In this document: positions 1 through 7,636 of the stretch, piece by piece
Numbering within the stretch: position 1 is the first letter of the stretch
Layout: every line of letters starts with the position of its first letter
NCBI GenBank assembly: GCA_031255275.1
Contig: JAIRSV010000022.1
Span: forward strand, 1-12,030
DNA from: Proteiniphilum sp.
GTDB lineage: Bacteria; Bacteroidota; Bacteroidia; Bacteroidales; Dysgonomonadaceae
Direction: 5' to 3'
DNA: 12,030 nucleotides
Notes under the pieces: model-generated
Seen by the model: only the letters and a program-made list of their open reading frames with translations
Database searches by the model: none
Told to the model about the DNA's origin: nothing
Program-made: the position numbers and the translations under genes

Positions 1-256
1 GACGATTCACAATGATTTCCGGCGATTCACAATGATTTCTGACGATTCACAATGATTTCTGACGATTCACAATGATTTCTGACGATTCACAATGATTTCT
101 GACGATTCACAATGATTTCCGGCCATTCACAATGATTTCTGACGATTCACAATGATTTCTGACGATTCACAATGATTTCTGGCCATTCACAATGATTTCT
201 GACGATTCACAATGATTTCTGACGATTCACAATGATTTCTGACGGCTCACAATGAC
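1..256. repeat. Tandem array of a 20-bp repeat (12 copies plus one decayed)
   Basis: Twelve head-to-tail copies of GACGATTCACAATGATTTCT fill 1-240 with no spacer, followed by a thirteenth copy (241-256) that has lost its 3' end. The core ATTCACAATGATTTC is identical in all twelve; variation is confined to the junctions: copies 2, 7 and 10 start GGCG or GGCC, and copies 1 and 6 end in CC. The array begins at base 1, so its true left end is unseen. The period is not a multiple of three and TGA occurs in the repeat on both strands, so every frame is closed and it cannot be coding. It is a minisatellite; a role as protein-binding iterons is possible, but no replication gene is nearby. There is no other feature in 1-287. 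Confidence 0.95.
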
Positions 257-287
257 CGTTCGCTCGCGACACCGGAAGCTGAACAGA

Positions 288-327
288 AAAAACAGGAAGA
301 AGTCCCTCCGGACTTCCCCCTGTTTTT
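288..327 (-). terminator. Intrinsic terminator, M16 peptidase gene
   Basis: Arms 288-305 (AAAAACAGGAAGAAGTCC) and 310-327 (GGACTTCCCCCTGTTTTT) pair over 18 positions with two mismatches around a 4-nt loop (CTCC). The hairpin starts 34 nt past the stop codon of the minus-strand peptidase gene, and the A-run at 287-292 gives a U-tract on that transcript. The T-run at 323-327 means it could also stop plus-strand transcription entering from the right, so it may be bidirectional. Confidence 0.85.
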
Positions 328-361
328 CTACATGATACCTCCCGGATAGAAATTCCGGTCT

Positions 362-3169
362 CTATTCCGTTATCAGTTCCGGCATCATCACCACCGTTTT
401 CCGGTTACCCTGGTCGAGCAGCGCTTTGGCAAAATCCCGGATGTCGTCGGGAGTAACAGCATTCACGGTTTCGATATAGTCCGTGTGACCGTCTTCACCA
501 TAAAAATACTTGTTGTCGAGGATATTCAGCCAATAACCATTCTCTTTCAGGTTTTCGCCGTAACTCTTGTTCATGTACTCCTTCACCTTCGTGAAATCAG
601 CCTCGCGCGGGCCGTCCGAAGCAAAACCCTCCAATACGCCTAAAACAATCCCGTTGAGATGTTCCATTCTCTCCGGGTCGGTATCGAAGACAATCTGCAA
701 AATGGTCTGACCCTTCGGATAGCGGGAAATACCGCCTCCCGTATACACACCATAAGTACCACCCTCTTCCTCACGCACCGTCTCGGTATAAATGATGTCG
801 AGAATCTGGTCGAACATGCTCATCAGGATCTGATTCTTCATGCTGCGCTCCGTATTACCGGTCAGCACGTTGAATACCGACGCTTTGGGATTTTGCATCT
901 CGCGCCGGAAGATGTTCGAGCAACTTCCCGTACGGGTGTCCACCGGTACTTTCACGAAATCGCCCCTCTCCGCGCTGCCGGGCAGTGACGCCAGATACTG
1001 TTCCACCACGGGACGTACCCTTTCTTCGTCGATATTGCCCACGAACGTGAATACGAAACTGCCGGGATTGGCAAACCGTTCGGCATACATCTCCATGATG
1101 CGGCCGTAATCAAGCAATTTCAAGTCGTCCAGCCGTATTCTCTTCGTCAACGGGTTGTCGCCATAGAGCGCCATCATCACGGAATCGCTGAAAGCCACTT
1201 CCGGTTCGGCCTCCTGGTTCCTCAGCTGAGTCTCCATGCGCTGGATGAATGACCGGAAAGCATCGTCGTCCCTCCGTGGAGCGGTGAAATAGAGGTAAAT
1301 CAGTTGCAGCATGGTTTCGAAGTCCTTGATGGAAGAGGAACCGTTGAAACCCTGCGTCGTAAGGCTGATGCCCGGACGGGCGGAAGCCGTCTTGCCCGCC
1401 AGCACCTTGGGAAGATCCGTCGCGCTGAAGTTCCCCGCGCCGCCCAGTGTGGCGACATTGCTCATCAACCGGCTGTTGACGGGATCCTTCGCACCGTAGT
1501 GAGAATATCCGCCGGCACTCGTTCCGGTCATCATGATCTGATCGTCCTTGAAATCGGTATTTTTCAGGATCACCCTCATTCCGTTTTCCAGCGTCCATAC
1601 CGAAGCATCCATCGCCTCGTCCCTCTCCGTCTTAACGATTTTTCCCGGAGCAGGAGGCGCAGCCACCAGCGGTTCGTCAATCACCACTTCCGCATAAGGC
1701 TCAATCGTCTCCGCCTGCACGGAAGCCAGCACGCCGAGGAGCACACCGTCGGCAGGATAAGTCAACCCCTCCTTTTCGGGGCCGGTGATGGCAATCACTA
1801 TATTTTCGCTGCCGATCAGCAGCCGGACGGTCTGGTTGACAGCTTCCACCGGAATATTCGGCGCCATCGCCTGCATAAACTGATACTCATATTCGATACC
1901 GGGGATCGGTTCCCCCTCGGTAAAGGCGCGAACGTACTCCTCCGAATAGGAAGAATTCCGCTGTTTGTCGCGATTGTTAAAAGAGTCCTCATACCCCTTC
2001 AGGATATTGGTACGGGCAACTTCGTATTCCGAAGCCGTGAAGCCATGCCGTTTCACCCTTTCCGTCTCGCGTACCATCGCAGCCAGCGCAAGCTCTATTT
2101 TGTCTTCCGCGCAGCCGGCCACCACGCTCCACGCCCCTTTAGTCCTGGCCACGAAATAATCGTCGTCATACGCATAGGCCGAAGTGAAGGGAGCATCAGG
2201 TTTCTGTATCATTTCCGAAAAACGCTGGTTTATCATCGCCGAAGCAGCATTCAGAAGATATTGCGTGATATAGCCCCCCTGCGTGCTCTTCAACTCGTCA
2301 GGAATCGCATCGTGTTTATAGAACAGCAGTATCTGCGTGTTGCGGGCTTCCCTGTCGGTGGCGATGGCCACGATAGGCTCTTTGTTGTCGGGAACGGGGT
2401 AGTATTCCCGTTTCGCTCTTTCCGCGTCGAGTTGGACAGGAGAGAACAAATCCTTCACCTTTTGTTCCATCTCATCCACGTCCAAATCGCCCACGATGAT
2501 AATACCCTGCAAATCGGGGCGATACCATTTGTGATAATACGCCCTGATTTCTTCCGGCTTGAAGTTGTTGATCACGTCGATGCTTCCGATAGGCATACGC
2601 TTTGCGTACTTGCTGCCGGGATACATCTTCGGGAGCAGCTGATCCCAAAGCCTTTGCTGCGCTCCGCCTCGCGTGCGCCATTCTTCGCGGATAACGCCCC
2701 GTTCGCTCTCCAGTTCCTTCTCTTCGAGGGCGATACCGTTAGACCAGTCGTGAAGCACGAGAAGCGCCGAATCCACCAGATTTTTGTTCGTCGTCGGTAT
2801 GTTTGAAATGTAATATACCGTCTCGTCAAAAGAAGTGTAAGCGTTGATGTTCTCGCCAAACTTGATACCATTATCCTGCAGATAATTCAGCATCGCCTTC
2901 CCCGGGAAATTAGTCGTCCCGTTGAAGGCCATATGTTCCAGGAAGTGCGCCAGTCCCGCCTGATTATCCTCCTCCTGCATGGAGCCGACTTTCTGAGCGA
3001 TATAGAAATCAGCCCGATTTTCGGGAAGGCTGTTTTTCCGGATATAATAAGTGAGTCCGTTATCAAGTTTCCCCGTCCTCACCTTCGGATCCACAGGGAG
3101 AGGAGGATTTTGCTGTGCGTATGCAACCATAGCGGTAACAAGAAGCAGAAGAGTAATAAATTTTTTCAT
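362..3169 (-). CDS. Secreted M16 (pitrilysin/insulinase) family zinc metallopeptidase, two-module
   Basis: A 935-residue zinc-dependent endopeptidase, probably periplasmic. Residues 1-18 form a Sec signal peptide (KK, a leucine-rich core, then AYA before Gln19). The inverted zinc motif HxxEH is intact at 75-79 (HFLEH): His75 and His79 as ligands, Glu78 as catalytic base. Glu156, in the ESERGVI stretch, is the expected distal ligand, 77 residues after the second His, as in pitrilysin. A first M16_C-like domain follows (YYHKWYRPD at 211-219). The second half, from about 520, has the M16 fold (WTLENGMRVILKN) but no HxxEH, as is normal for the non-catalytic module. Length matches other Bacteroidota M16 proteins. 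Substrate is unknown; members degrade peptides or process envelope proteins. The terminator at 288-327 ends it. A 150-bp gap with a hairpin separates it from the upstream gene, so it may have its own promoter, though only a weak -7 match (GTTCTTTG at 3289-3296, minus strand) is seen. Confidence 0.95.
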   Translation of the reverse strand: MKKFITLLLLVTAMVAYAQQNPPLPVDPKVRTGKLDNGLTYYIRKNSLPENRADFYIAQKVGSMQEEDNQAGLAHFLEHMAFNGTTNFPGKAMLNYLQDNGIKFGENINAYTSFDETVYYISNIPTTNKNLVDSALLVLHDWSNGIALEEKELESERGVIREEWRTRGGAQQRLWDQLLPKMYPGSKYAKRMPIGSIDVINNFKPEEIRAYYHKWYRPDLQGIIIVGDLDVDEMEQKVKDLFSPVQLDAERAKREYYPVPDNKEPIVAIATDREARNTQILLFYKHDAIPDELKSTQGGYITQYLLNAASAMINQRFSEMIQKPDAPFTSAYAYDDDYFVARTKGAWSVVAGCAEDKIELALAAMVRETERVKRHGFTASEYEVARTNILKGYEDSFNNRDKQRNSSYSEEYVRAFTEGEPIPGIEYEYQFMQAMAPNIPVEAVNQTVRLLIGSENIVIAITGPEKEGLTYPADGVLLGVLASVQAETIEPYAEVVIDEPLVAAPPAPGKIVKTERDEAMDASVWTLENGMRVILKNTDFKDDQIMMTGTSAGGYSHYGAKDPVNSRLMSNVATLGGAGNFSATDLPKVLAGKTASARPGISLTTQGFNGSSSIKDFETMLQLIYLYFTAPRRDDDAFRSFIQRMETQLRNQEAEPEVAFSDSVMMALYGDNPLTKRIRLDDLKLLDYGRIMEMYAERFANPGSFVFTFVGNIDEERVRPVVEQYLASLPGSAERGDFVKVPVDTRTGSCSNIFRREMQNPKASVFNVLTGNTERSMKNQILMSMFDQILDIIYTETVREEEGGTYGVYTGGGISRYPKGQTILQIVFDTDPERMEHLNGIVLGVLEGFASDGPREADFTKVKEYMNKSYGENLKENGYWLNILDNKYFYGEDGHTDYIETVNAVTPDDIRDFAKALLDQGNRKTVVMMPELITE

Positions 3170-3231
3170 ACGGTTGTTTTAATTTTTTTACGGATGATTT
3201 GATAATAATTATTTTGTATGGATAGAATATC

Positions 3232-3257
3232 GACGGGACGGAGATACCCGTCCCGTC
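3232..3257 (-). terminator. GC-rich hairpin between udp-like gene and M16 gene, possible terminator
   Basis: GACGGGACGG (3232-3241) pairs perfectly with CCGTCCCGTC (3248-3257) around a 6-nt loop. It lies 62 nt downstream of the phosphorylase stop and 62 nt upstream of the peptidase start. A U-tract is missing directly after it in the minus direction (GATATTCTATCC), so it is an atypical intrinsic terminator. It could instead be a structured 5' leader of the peptidase mRNA or a processing site. Confidence 0.45.
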
Positions 3258-3319
3258 TCTGTTGTAAAACATCATTTGATGACCGGAACAAAGAACCGGC
3301 CGAAGGGGGAAGAATAACG

Positions 3320-4186
3320 TCAGATCCTGTCCAGTACTATCCTGATCAGCTCCTCCGTCGAACCTTTGTAATCGGCATTCGACTTCAGCGCCACCCGGTT
3401 AGCAATTATGGCACAGACCGTCATCGCCTTGTGTCCCATCAGTTTTCCCAGCCCCGCAATGGCCGAACTCTCCATTTCGTAGTTAGTGATGGAATATTCA
3501 CCGAAGCGGAACGACTCTATCCTGGCATTCAGACCCGGATCGGCCAGCGGCAACCTCACGTGCCTTCCCTGCGGGCCGTAGAAGCCGATGGCGGAGATGG
3601 TGACGCCGCGGATCATATCATAACCCACACGGTCGACAAGTTCCTCGTCGGCGCTTACCACGTAAGGCGAGCAGTGGTAGGGCGACCAGCAGACTTTGCT
3701 CTGGAAAGCCTCCTCGAAATCCCTTTCGCGGATCGATTCGGAGTTGGCATAATAGTGGATCAGCCCGTCGAAGCCGATTGACTTTTCCGATACTACGTAT
3801 GACCCTACCGGACAGTGCGGCTGCATGCCGCCCGACGTGCCCACCCGCACCACAGTGAGTTGCGTGAATCTGTCCTTCACCAGTCGCGTGCCGAAATCTA
3901 TATTGGCCAGAGCATCCAGTTCGGTGAGAACGATGTCAATGTTATCCGTCCCGATTCCGTGAGAAAGCGCAGTGATACGCTTTCCCCCGTACATTCCGGT
4001 GACGGTATGAAATTCCCGGCTGCGGACGTCACATTCAATGCTGTCAAAAAAAGAAGCCGTCATCGTTACGCGATCGGGATCCCCCATCATCACGATCCTG
4101 TCCGAAAGCTGTTCAGGCCGGATGTGAAGATGGAAGGCGCTTCCGTCGGAATTGATGATCAGCTCCGATTCAGGAATAATTCTCAT
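3320..4186 (-). CDS. udp: Nucleoside phosphorylase, uridine phosphorylase-like (PNP/UDP family)
   Basis: A 288-residue cytoplasmic enzyme of the PNP_UDP_1 family, which cleaves a nucleoside with phosphate to give the free base and ribose 1-phosphate. Family motifs are in order: GDPDR at 35-39 (phosphate loop), GIGTDN at 77-82, RVGTSGGM at 114-121 (phosphate/base site), and NYEMESS at 235-241, whose Met238-Glu239 should bind the ribose hydroxyls. FYGPQGR at 202-208 contains the Q-x-R pair (Gln206, Arg208) that reads uracil in known uridine phosphorylases (FYPGQER in E. coli, from memory), so a pyrimidine substrate is preferred over purines; this is inference. The start at 4186 gives a normal family N-terminus. 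It lies 57 nt after floA and is probably the last gene of that operon, possibly with an extra promoter in the gap, though no clear box is seen. No functional link between nucleoside salvage and FloA is known to me. Confidence 0.88.
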   Translation of the reverse strand: MRIIPESELIINSDGSAFHLHIRPEQLSDRIVMMGDPDRVTMTASFFDSIECDVRSREFHTVTGMYGGKRITALSHGIGTDNIDIVLTELDALANIDFGTRLVKDRFTQLTVVRVGTSGGMQPHCPVGSYVVSEKSIGFDGLIHYYANSESIRERDFEEAFQSKVCWSPYHCSPYVVSADEELVDRVGYDMIRGVTISAIGFYGPQGRHVRLPLADPGLNARIESFRFGEYSITNYEMESSAIAGLGKLMGHKAMTVCAIIANRVALKSNADYKGSTEELIRIVLDRI

Positions 4187-4243
4187 AAATAAGTACAGTT
4201 AGTGATGATTTCTGATAATGTTTCATCAGACCGGACGTGTGAT

Positions 4244-5230
4244 CTATTTTTTATTTCCGCTGCCCTGCGGTTTAGCGATGGAATCCCGCATATCGGTGTC
4301 AGCCTTTATATTTTCCATCCGGTAATAGTCCATGATGCCGAGGTTTCCGTTGCGGAAGGCTTCAGCCATAGCGATCGGCACTTCAGCTTCGGCTTCGATC
4401 ACTTTGGCGCGGGCTTCCTGCGCCTTGGCCTTCATCTCCTGTTCCAGGGCGATAGCCATAGCGCGGCGTTCTTCGGCGCGGGCCTGTGCGATGTTCTTGT
4501 CAGCCTGAGCCTGATCCATCTGCAGCACGGCGCCGATGTTTTTACCTATGTCGATGTCTGCGATGTCGATGGAGAGGATTTCGAAAGCAGTACCTGCGTC
4601 CAGACCCTTCTTCAGCACCAGTTTGGAGATGGAGTCGGGATTTTCGAGCACCGATTTGTGGGATACGGCCGAACCGATGGAGGAGACGATCCCTTCACCT
4701 ACGCGGGCAAGGATAGTTTCTTCGCCGGCGCCGCCCACCAGTCGCTTGATATTGGCACGTACCGTCACGCGAGCTTTGGCTATCAGCTGGATGCCGTCGA
4801 TGGCTACGGCCGTCACCGGAGGCGTATCGATCACTTTGGGATTTACCGACATTTGTACGGCTTCGAGTACGTCACGTCCGGCCAGGTCGATAGCCGTGGC
4901 CATCTGGAAGGTAAGGTCGATGTTAGCCTTGGAAGCCGAGACCAGAGCGTGTACTACTTTTTCCACGTGTCCTCCGGCAAGGTAGTGCGCTTCGAGGTTG
5001 TCGCGGGTGACATTCTTCAGGCCGGCCTTGTGCGCCTCGATCATCGCGTAGACGATGGTGTGGGGCGGTACGCGGCGCAGGCGCATCAGGAAGAGCTGCA
5101 CGAGTGAGATGCGTACTCCTGCGGAGAGTGCGTTTATCCACAGGAAGAAGGGTACGTAGTGGAAGAATATCAGCAGGAAAATGACGATTACGGCCAGCGT
5201 AATGATCAGCGGGAATGATAATAAATTCAT
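4244..5230 (-). CDS. floA: Flotillin-like protein FloA
   Basis: A 328-residue membrane-anchored scaffold of the bacterial FloA (YqfA) family, which forms mobile foci in functional membrane microdomains and affects membrane fluidity and assembly of membrane complexes. A long hydrophobic segment at 4-32 anchors the N-terminus. A basic stretch follows (LMRLRRVPP, 48-56), then the PHB/FloA body (about 60-235, including GGAGEETILARVGEG at 166-180), and an Ala/Glu-rich coiled coil at about 240-292 with repeated EA and AQA runs. The tail is polar (GSGNKK). Length is typical for FloA (about 330) and much shorter than YuaG/FloT flotillins, so FloA is the safe call. It follows a short nfeD gene by 41 nt, the usual nfeD-floA pairing. 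No Shine-Dalgarno is evident, as is common in Bacteroidota; the leader is AT-rich. Confidence 0.95.
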   Translation of the reverse strand: MNLLSFPLIITLAVIVIFLLIFFHYVPFFLWINALSAGVRISLVQLFLMRLRRVPPHTIVYAMIEAHKAGLKNVTRDNLEAHYLAGGHVEKVVHALVSASKANIDLTFQMATAIDLAGRDVLEAVQMSVNPKVIDTPPVTAVAIDGIQLIAKARVTVRANIKRLVGGAGEETILARVGEGIVSSIGSAVSHKSVLENPDSISKLVLKKGLDAGTAFEILSIDIADIDIGKNIGAVLQMDQAQADKNIAQARAEERRAMAIALEQEMKAKAQEARAKVIEAEAEVPIAMAEAFRNGNLGIMDYYRMENIKADTDMRDSIAKPQGSGNKK

Positions 5231-5271
5231 AATTACTTGTTTTAGGGGTTTTATATTTATTTTTTGCCTTT

Positions 5272-5763
5272 TCAGCGGGGTGAAGCGATTTCTTTTTTCC
5301 TTACCAGTACGCTGAAGGTTTCCACCTTCATGACTTCTATTTCGGTATCTTCATCAAGAAATTCTCCGTCGAATGATTTTCCTTCCACTTCCACGCCGTT
5401 GACCAGTACCTGCCCGACGGGATTCAGACGCGAAAGCGTCATGCCACTGTCGCCGGCAGCTATTTTCTGCAAGTGGGAGGTGTCTACCTTTCCCTCGATA
5501 TTCGTTTCGAGGGAGATTTTTCGCAGTGATTTCGATTTCAGCAGCCAGAAGAAGCTTCCGCCCAGCAGTGCGGCCGTGCCGGCAAGCGTAATGTTTCCGG
5601 CGACGCTGCCCTGAAAGATGTATGCATATATGATTCCTCCCGTCAGGAAAATCGCGCCGGCGATGCCGGCAATGCTGATGCCGGGAAGGAGGAAGATTTC
5701 GATGAGCATGAATACTGTTCCCAGCAGGATTACGGCGATTATGATGATCAGATCGAATGTCAT
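5272..5763 (-). CDS. nfeD: Short NfeD-family membrane protein
   Basis: A 163-residue membrane protein matching the short NfeD class, which lacks the N-terminal ClpP-like serine protease of long NfeD. Three hydrophobic spans are visible at about 4-26, 30-50 and 56-75. They are followed by a soluble beta-rich OB-fold domain at about 105-156, with the typical GMTLSRLNPVGQVLVNG opening and the VETFSVLVRK closing strand. Short NfeD proteins are encoded next to FloA-type flotillins and are thought to partner them at the membrane; their biochemical role is unsettled. It starts 18 nt after the stop of the TPR gene, so co-transcription is likely. The G-run between the two genes (GGGGGGG, plus strand, 5768-5774) reads as a C-run on the mRNA, so no Shine-Dalgarno is present. 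Confidence 0.92.
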   Translation of the reverse strand: MTFDLIIIIAVILLGTVFMLIEIFLLPGISIAGIAGAIFLTGGIIYAYIFQGSVAGNITLAGTAALLGGSFFWLLKSKSLRKISLETNIEGKVDTSHLQKIAAGDSGMTLSRLNPVGQVLVNGVEVEGKSFDGEFLDEDTEIEVMKVETFSVLVRKKEIASPR

Positions 5764-5781
5764 ATCCGGGGGGGTTAATTA

Positions 5782-7200
5782 TCAGTTAAAGCGTGTGCGT
5801 ATTTCTTCGTTTCTTGCCTGTATCCTGAGGGTCTCCGTTTCCCGGGAGAGCGATTCGCTTTCCTTTTCCAGTTGGAGGATGGATGCTGCAAGGGAGCTGT
5901 CTGTCCGGTTTTCGGCATACCGGTCTCTTTTCTGGGAGAGTTCGCCGTTCAGCCGCTGCAGCTGTTTTTCATAACCCAGCGCCTGCGAGAAGAGTGCCCG
6001 GGCGCGTTCGCTTCTGAAATCCGACAGGGTGTGGCAGGTGATCCGGTCGTTGATCACGAATGTGAAGTCGCCGGCCGTTTCCTGGTGCGAGACGCTTTTC
6101 TGTCGCGCCAGCGAGCGGAGCGAGCGATAGTCGACGTCCGGCTTCCAGGTGTCGGCTATGGAAGAGATTCTTGCTCTGCGGGCAAGGTGGTGTGCGTCGT
6201 CGATTTCGAGCGGCTGCACCTGCGGGTTGGGGATAAAGGTGTAGATGCAGACCAGACCGTCCGGCTGAAAGCGGTCGGATGCAAACCATCCGATTCCTTT
6301 TTCTTCGTCGATGGCCAGCATGTAGTCGTTGAAGGGTGAGTTGAAGGGCACATTCAGCTGATTGGGGCTGAGGTATGAGTCGTTGGTGAAATTGTAGCGG
6401 GTGGCAAACAGGTCGTACCCTCCGAGTGAAGGTTCGTCCGTGGAGGCGAAATAGAGGGTTATCCCGTCGTTCAGTACGAACGGATATGCCTGGTCGCCTT
6501 TTCTGTTAACGGATTCGGGCAGTCTCTTCTCGTTGCCGAAGGTGTCGAGCAGCTTCTCCATCGTATAGAGGTCGATGCCGGCGGCGGCATTGCCGCGCGA
6601 ATAGTATATTTTGTCCTTCCGTTCGTTCATGAAGAGCGTTTCGCCGGTCGCCGCCCGGTCGGAGAAAAACGCGCGTACCGGCTTCAGCGACCCGGAGGAA
6701 GTGCTCAGGTTATAGGCGGTCAGGAAATCCGGCTTGGAGACGACCATGCTGTCGATGATCTGCAAGTCTTCGGTGTGACTGACGGCTTTTCGGAGTTTTT
6801 CGGCGTACGCCCGTTTGGGTACCAGCTTCTCCAGCGCGGCCTGGTCTCTGCGTTTGACGCGCTGATACTTTTCAAACTCTTTTTCGGCGTCTTCAAAGCG
6901 ATACAGCAGTGTGTAGAGTTCTCCCAGGCAGATATGGGCTTCGGGAATCTTGCGTTCGGAGGCAAATTCGAGGTACTTTTGCGCTTCGAGTATCCTTCCG
7001 GTCTCGAAGAGACTTACGCCCAGCCACTGGTTGACGGACGGATTGCCGGGATTGATGTGATACTCCGCCTGAAAAGCGGGCAGTGCTTTGGCATAAAGGC
7101 CTTCCTGATACAAAATTTTGGCTTCGTCGAGCGTCTGCCCTGTGGTGCAAAGGCAGAAGAGCATCAAAATGCAGACAGATAAAAAACGACCCTGTTTCAT
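5782..7200 (-). CDS. Secreted TPR / PD40 beta-propeller protein with C-terminal coiled coil
   Basis: A 472-residue envelope protein of unknown specific function. Residues 1-21 are a Sec signal peptide (KQGR, hydrophobic core, TTG before Gln22); the cysteines in the core do not form a good lipobox. TPR-like helix pairs cover about 23-116 (for example LYQEGLYAKALPAF and LGELYTLLYRFEDAEKEF). PD40/WD40-like blades follow: KIYYSRGNAAAGIDLYTME near 197-215, DGITLYFASTDE with GGYDLF near 245-265, and GIGWFASDR near 302-310. Residues 395-470 are charged and helical, likely a coiled coil. TPR plus PD40 is the core of Bacteroidota PorE/OmpA-like envelope proteins, but the peptidoglycan-binding OmpA domain is missing; the coiled coil takes its place. 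It leads the nfeD-floA operon, with a TACCTTTG promoter box just upstream. Domain calls are by eye; a scaffold or sensor role at the envelope is inference. Confidence 0.85.
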   Translation of the reverse strand: MKQGRFLSVCILMLFCLCTTGQTLDEAKILYQEGLYAKALPAFQAEYHINPGNPSVNQWLGVSLFETGRILEAQKYLEFASERKIPEAHICLGELYTLLYRFEDAEKEFEKYQRVKRRDQAALEKLVPKRAYAEKLRKAVSHTEDLQIIDSMVVSKPDFLTAYNLSTSSGSLKPVRAFFSDRAATGETLFMNERKDKIYYSRGNAAAGIDLYTMEKLLDTFGNEKRLPESVNRKGDQAYPFVLNDGITLYFASTDEPSLGGYDLFATRYNFTNDSYLSPNQLNVPFNSPFNDYMLAIDEEKGIGWFASDRFQPDGLVCIYTFIPNPQVQPLEIDDAHHLARRARISSIADTWKPDVDYRSLRSLARQKSVSHQETAGDFTFVINDRITCHTLSDFRSERARALFSQALGYEKQLQRLNGELSQKRDRYAENRTDSSLAASILQLEKESESLSRETETLRIQARNEEIRTRFN

Positions 7201-7221
7201 ACGGTTTTATAAACTAATTCT

Positions 7222-7229
7222 CAAAGGTA
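7222..7229 (-). promoter_or_regulatory. Bacteroidota-type -7 promoter box for the TPR-nfeD-floA-udp operon
   Basis: On the minus strand 7229-7222 reads TACCTTTG, an exact match to TAnnTTTG. It ends 21 nt before the ATG at 7200, leaving a leader of roughly 15 nt. The -33 region is AT-rich but has no clear TTTG. Position and orientation fit the first gene of the cluster. Confidence 0.7.
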
Positions 7230-7272
7230 ATAATTTGTTTCATTTTACGCTTCATATTCCGGGAGATTATTG

Positions 7273-7604
7273 TCAACTTCCGTCGGCGGGACGGGGGGCG
7301 GGACGGGGTGCGTTTTCCTGTTCATAATGCTGAAATCCCATTTGTAAATTCGTTGAAGAACGAGGACGGTCAGCAGGCTTGAGATGATAGTGTAACGGAT
7401 AATCACGAACAGTCTTTACCCGCACATTTTTCAGTGTAGCTTTTTTTCCCGTATCAGGGTATTGGGCAGCTAATGGCTGTGATTCCCTTATTCATTTATT
7501 CGCTCCTGATTGGCTTTTTGAGTCCGGGCTATTTTTCGCTTAACAGTTAGCCGGTATGTTTCTTTTTCAAGTTCAAAATCGAGGACTTTGCTAAGTTCTT
7601 CCAT
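7273..7604 (-). pseudogene. Small frameshifted gene, unrecognised (two abutting ORFs)
   Basis: Two minus-strand open frames lie end to end. The first, 7604-7488, starts with ATG and encodes 38 residues (MEELSKVLDFELEKETYR..., ending QERINE), highly charged and helix-like. The second frame is open from 7491 to a TGA at 7275-7273 and encodes 72 residues without a good start (IRESQPLAAQYPDTGKK... KTVRDYPLHYHLKPADRP..., ending PRPAPRPADGS). Restoring one A in the GAATAA at the junction fuses them as ...NQERINEIRESQPL..., giving 110 residues. The composition looks like real protein in both halves. Either a gene was broken by a 1-nt deletion, or the base is a sequence error, or only the 38-residue ORF is translated. 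I do not recognise the family. The frame also stays open for 24 codons upstream of the ATG, through the 11-bp repeat, to a stop at 7677-7679. No promoter box is seen for it. Confidence 0.45.
7285..7308 (+). repeat. Duplicated G-rich 12-mer, potential G-quadruplex
   Basis: GGCGGGACGGGG occurs twice back to back (7285-7296 and 7297-7308). The plus strand therefore carries G-runs of at least three separated by 1-2 nt (GGG AC GGG... C GGG AC GGGG), enough for an intramolecular G-quadruplex. It sits about 55 bp upstream of the TPR-operon -7 box, on the template strand for that operon, and encodes the PRPAPRP tail of the broken small ORF. Confidence 0.6.
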
Positions 7605-7636
7605 TGTTTGTCTTGTGTTTGTCTTGTGTTTGTCTT
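7604..7636. repeat. Three tandem copies of an 11-bp repeat
   Basis: GTGTTTGTCTT occurs three times without spacer; the copy at 7604-7614 begins TT instead of GT. On the minus strand this is AAGACAAACAC repeated directly upstream of, and touching, the ATG of the small ORF at 7604. It may be replication slippage, or part of a longer coding frame, since that frame is open through it. Confidence 0.85.

Noticed and set aside
1..256. CRISPR array
   Set aside because: Repeats are 20 bp and directly adjacent, with no unique spacers and no cas gene in the window.
1304..2806. 500-codon plus-strand open frame opposite the M16 gene
   Set aside because: It is the antisense of a clear M16 peptidase with signal peptide and intact HxxEH motif. 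The frame's product has no recognisable domain and an odd Arg/His-rich composition.
4187..4243. Separate promoter for the udp-like gene
   Set aside because: No TAnnTTTG match is present in the gap; only a weak TACTTATT is seen, so I did not annotate it.
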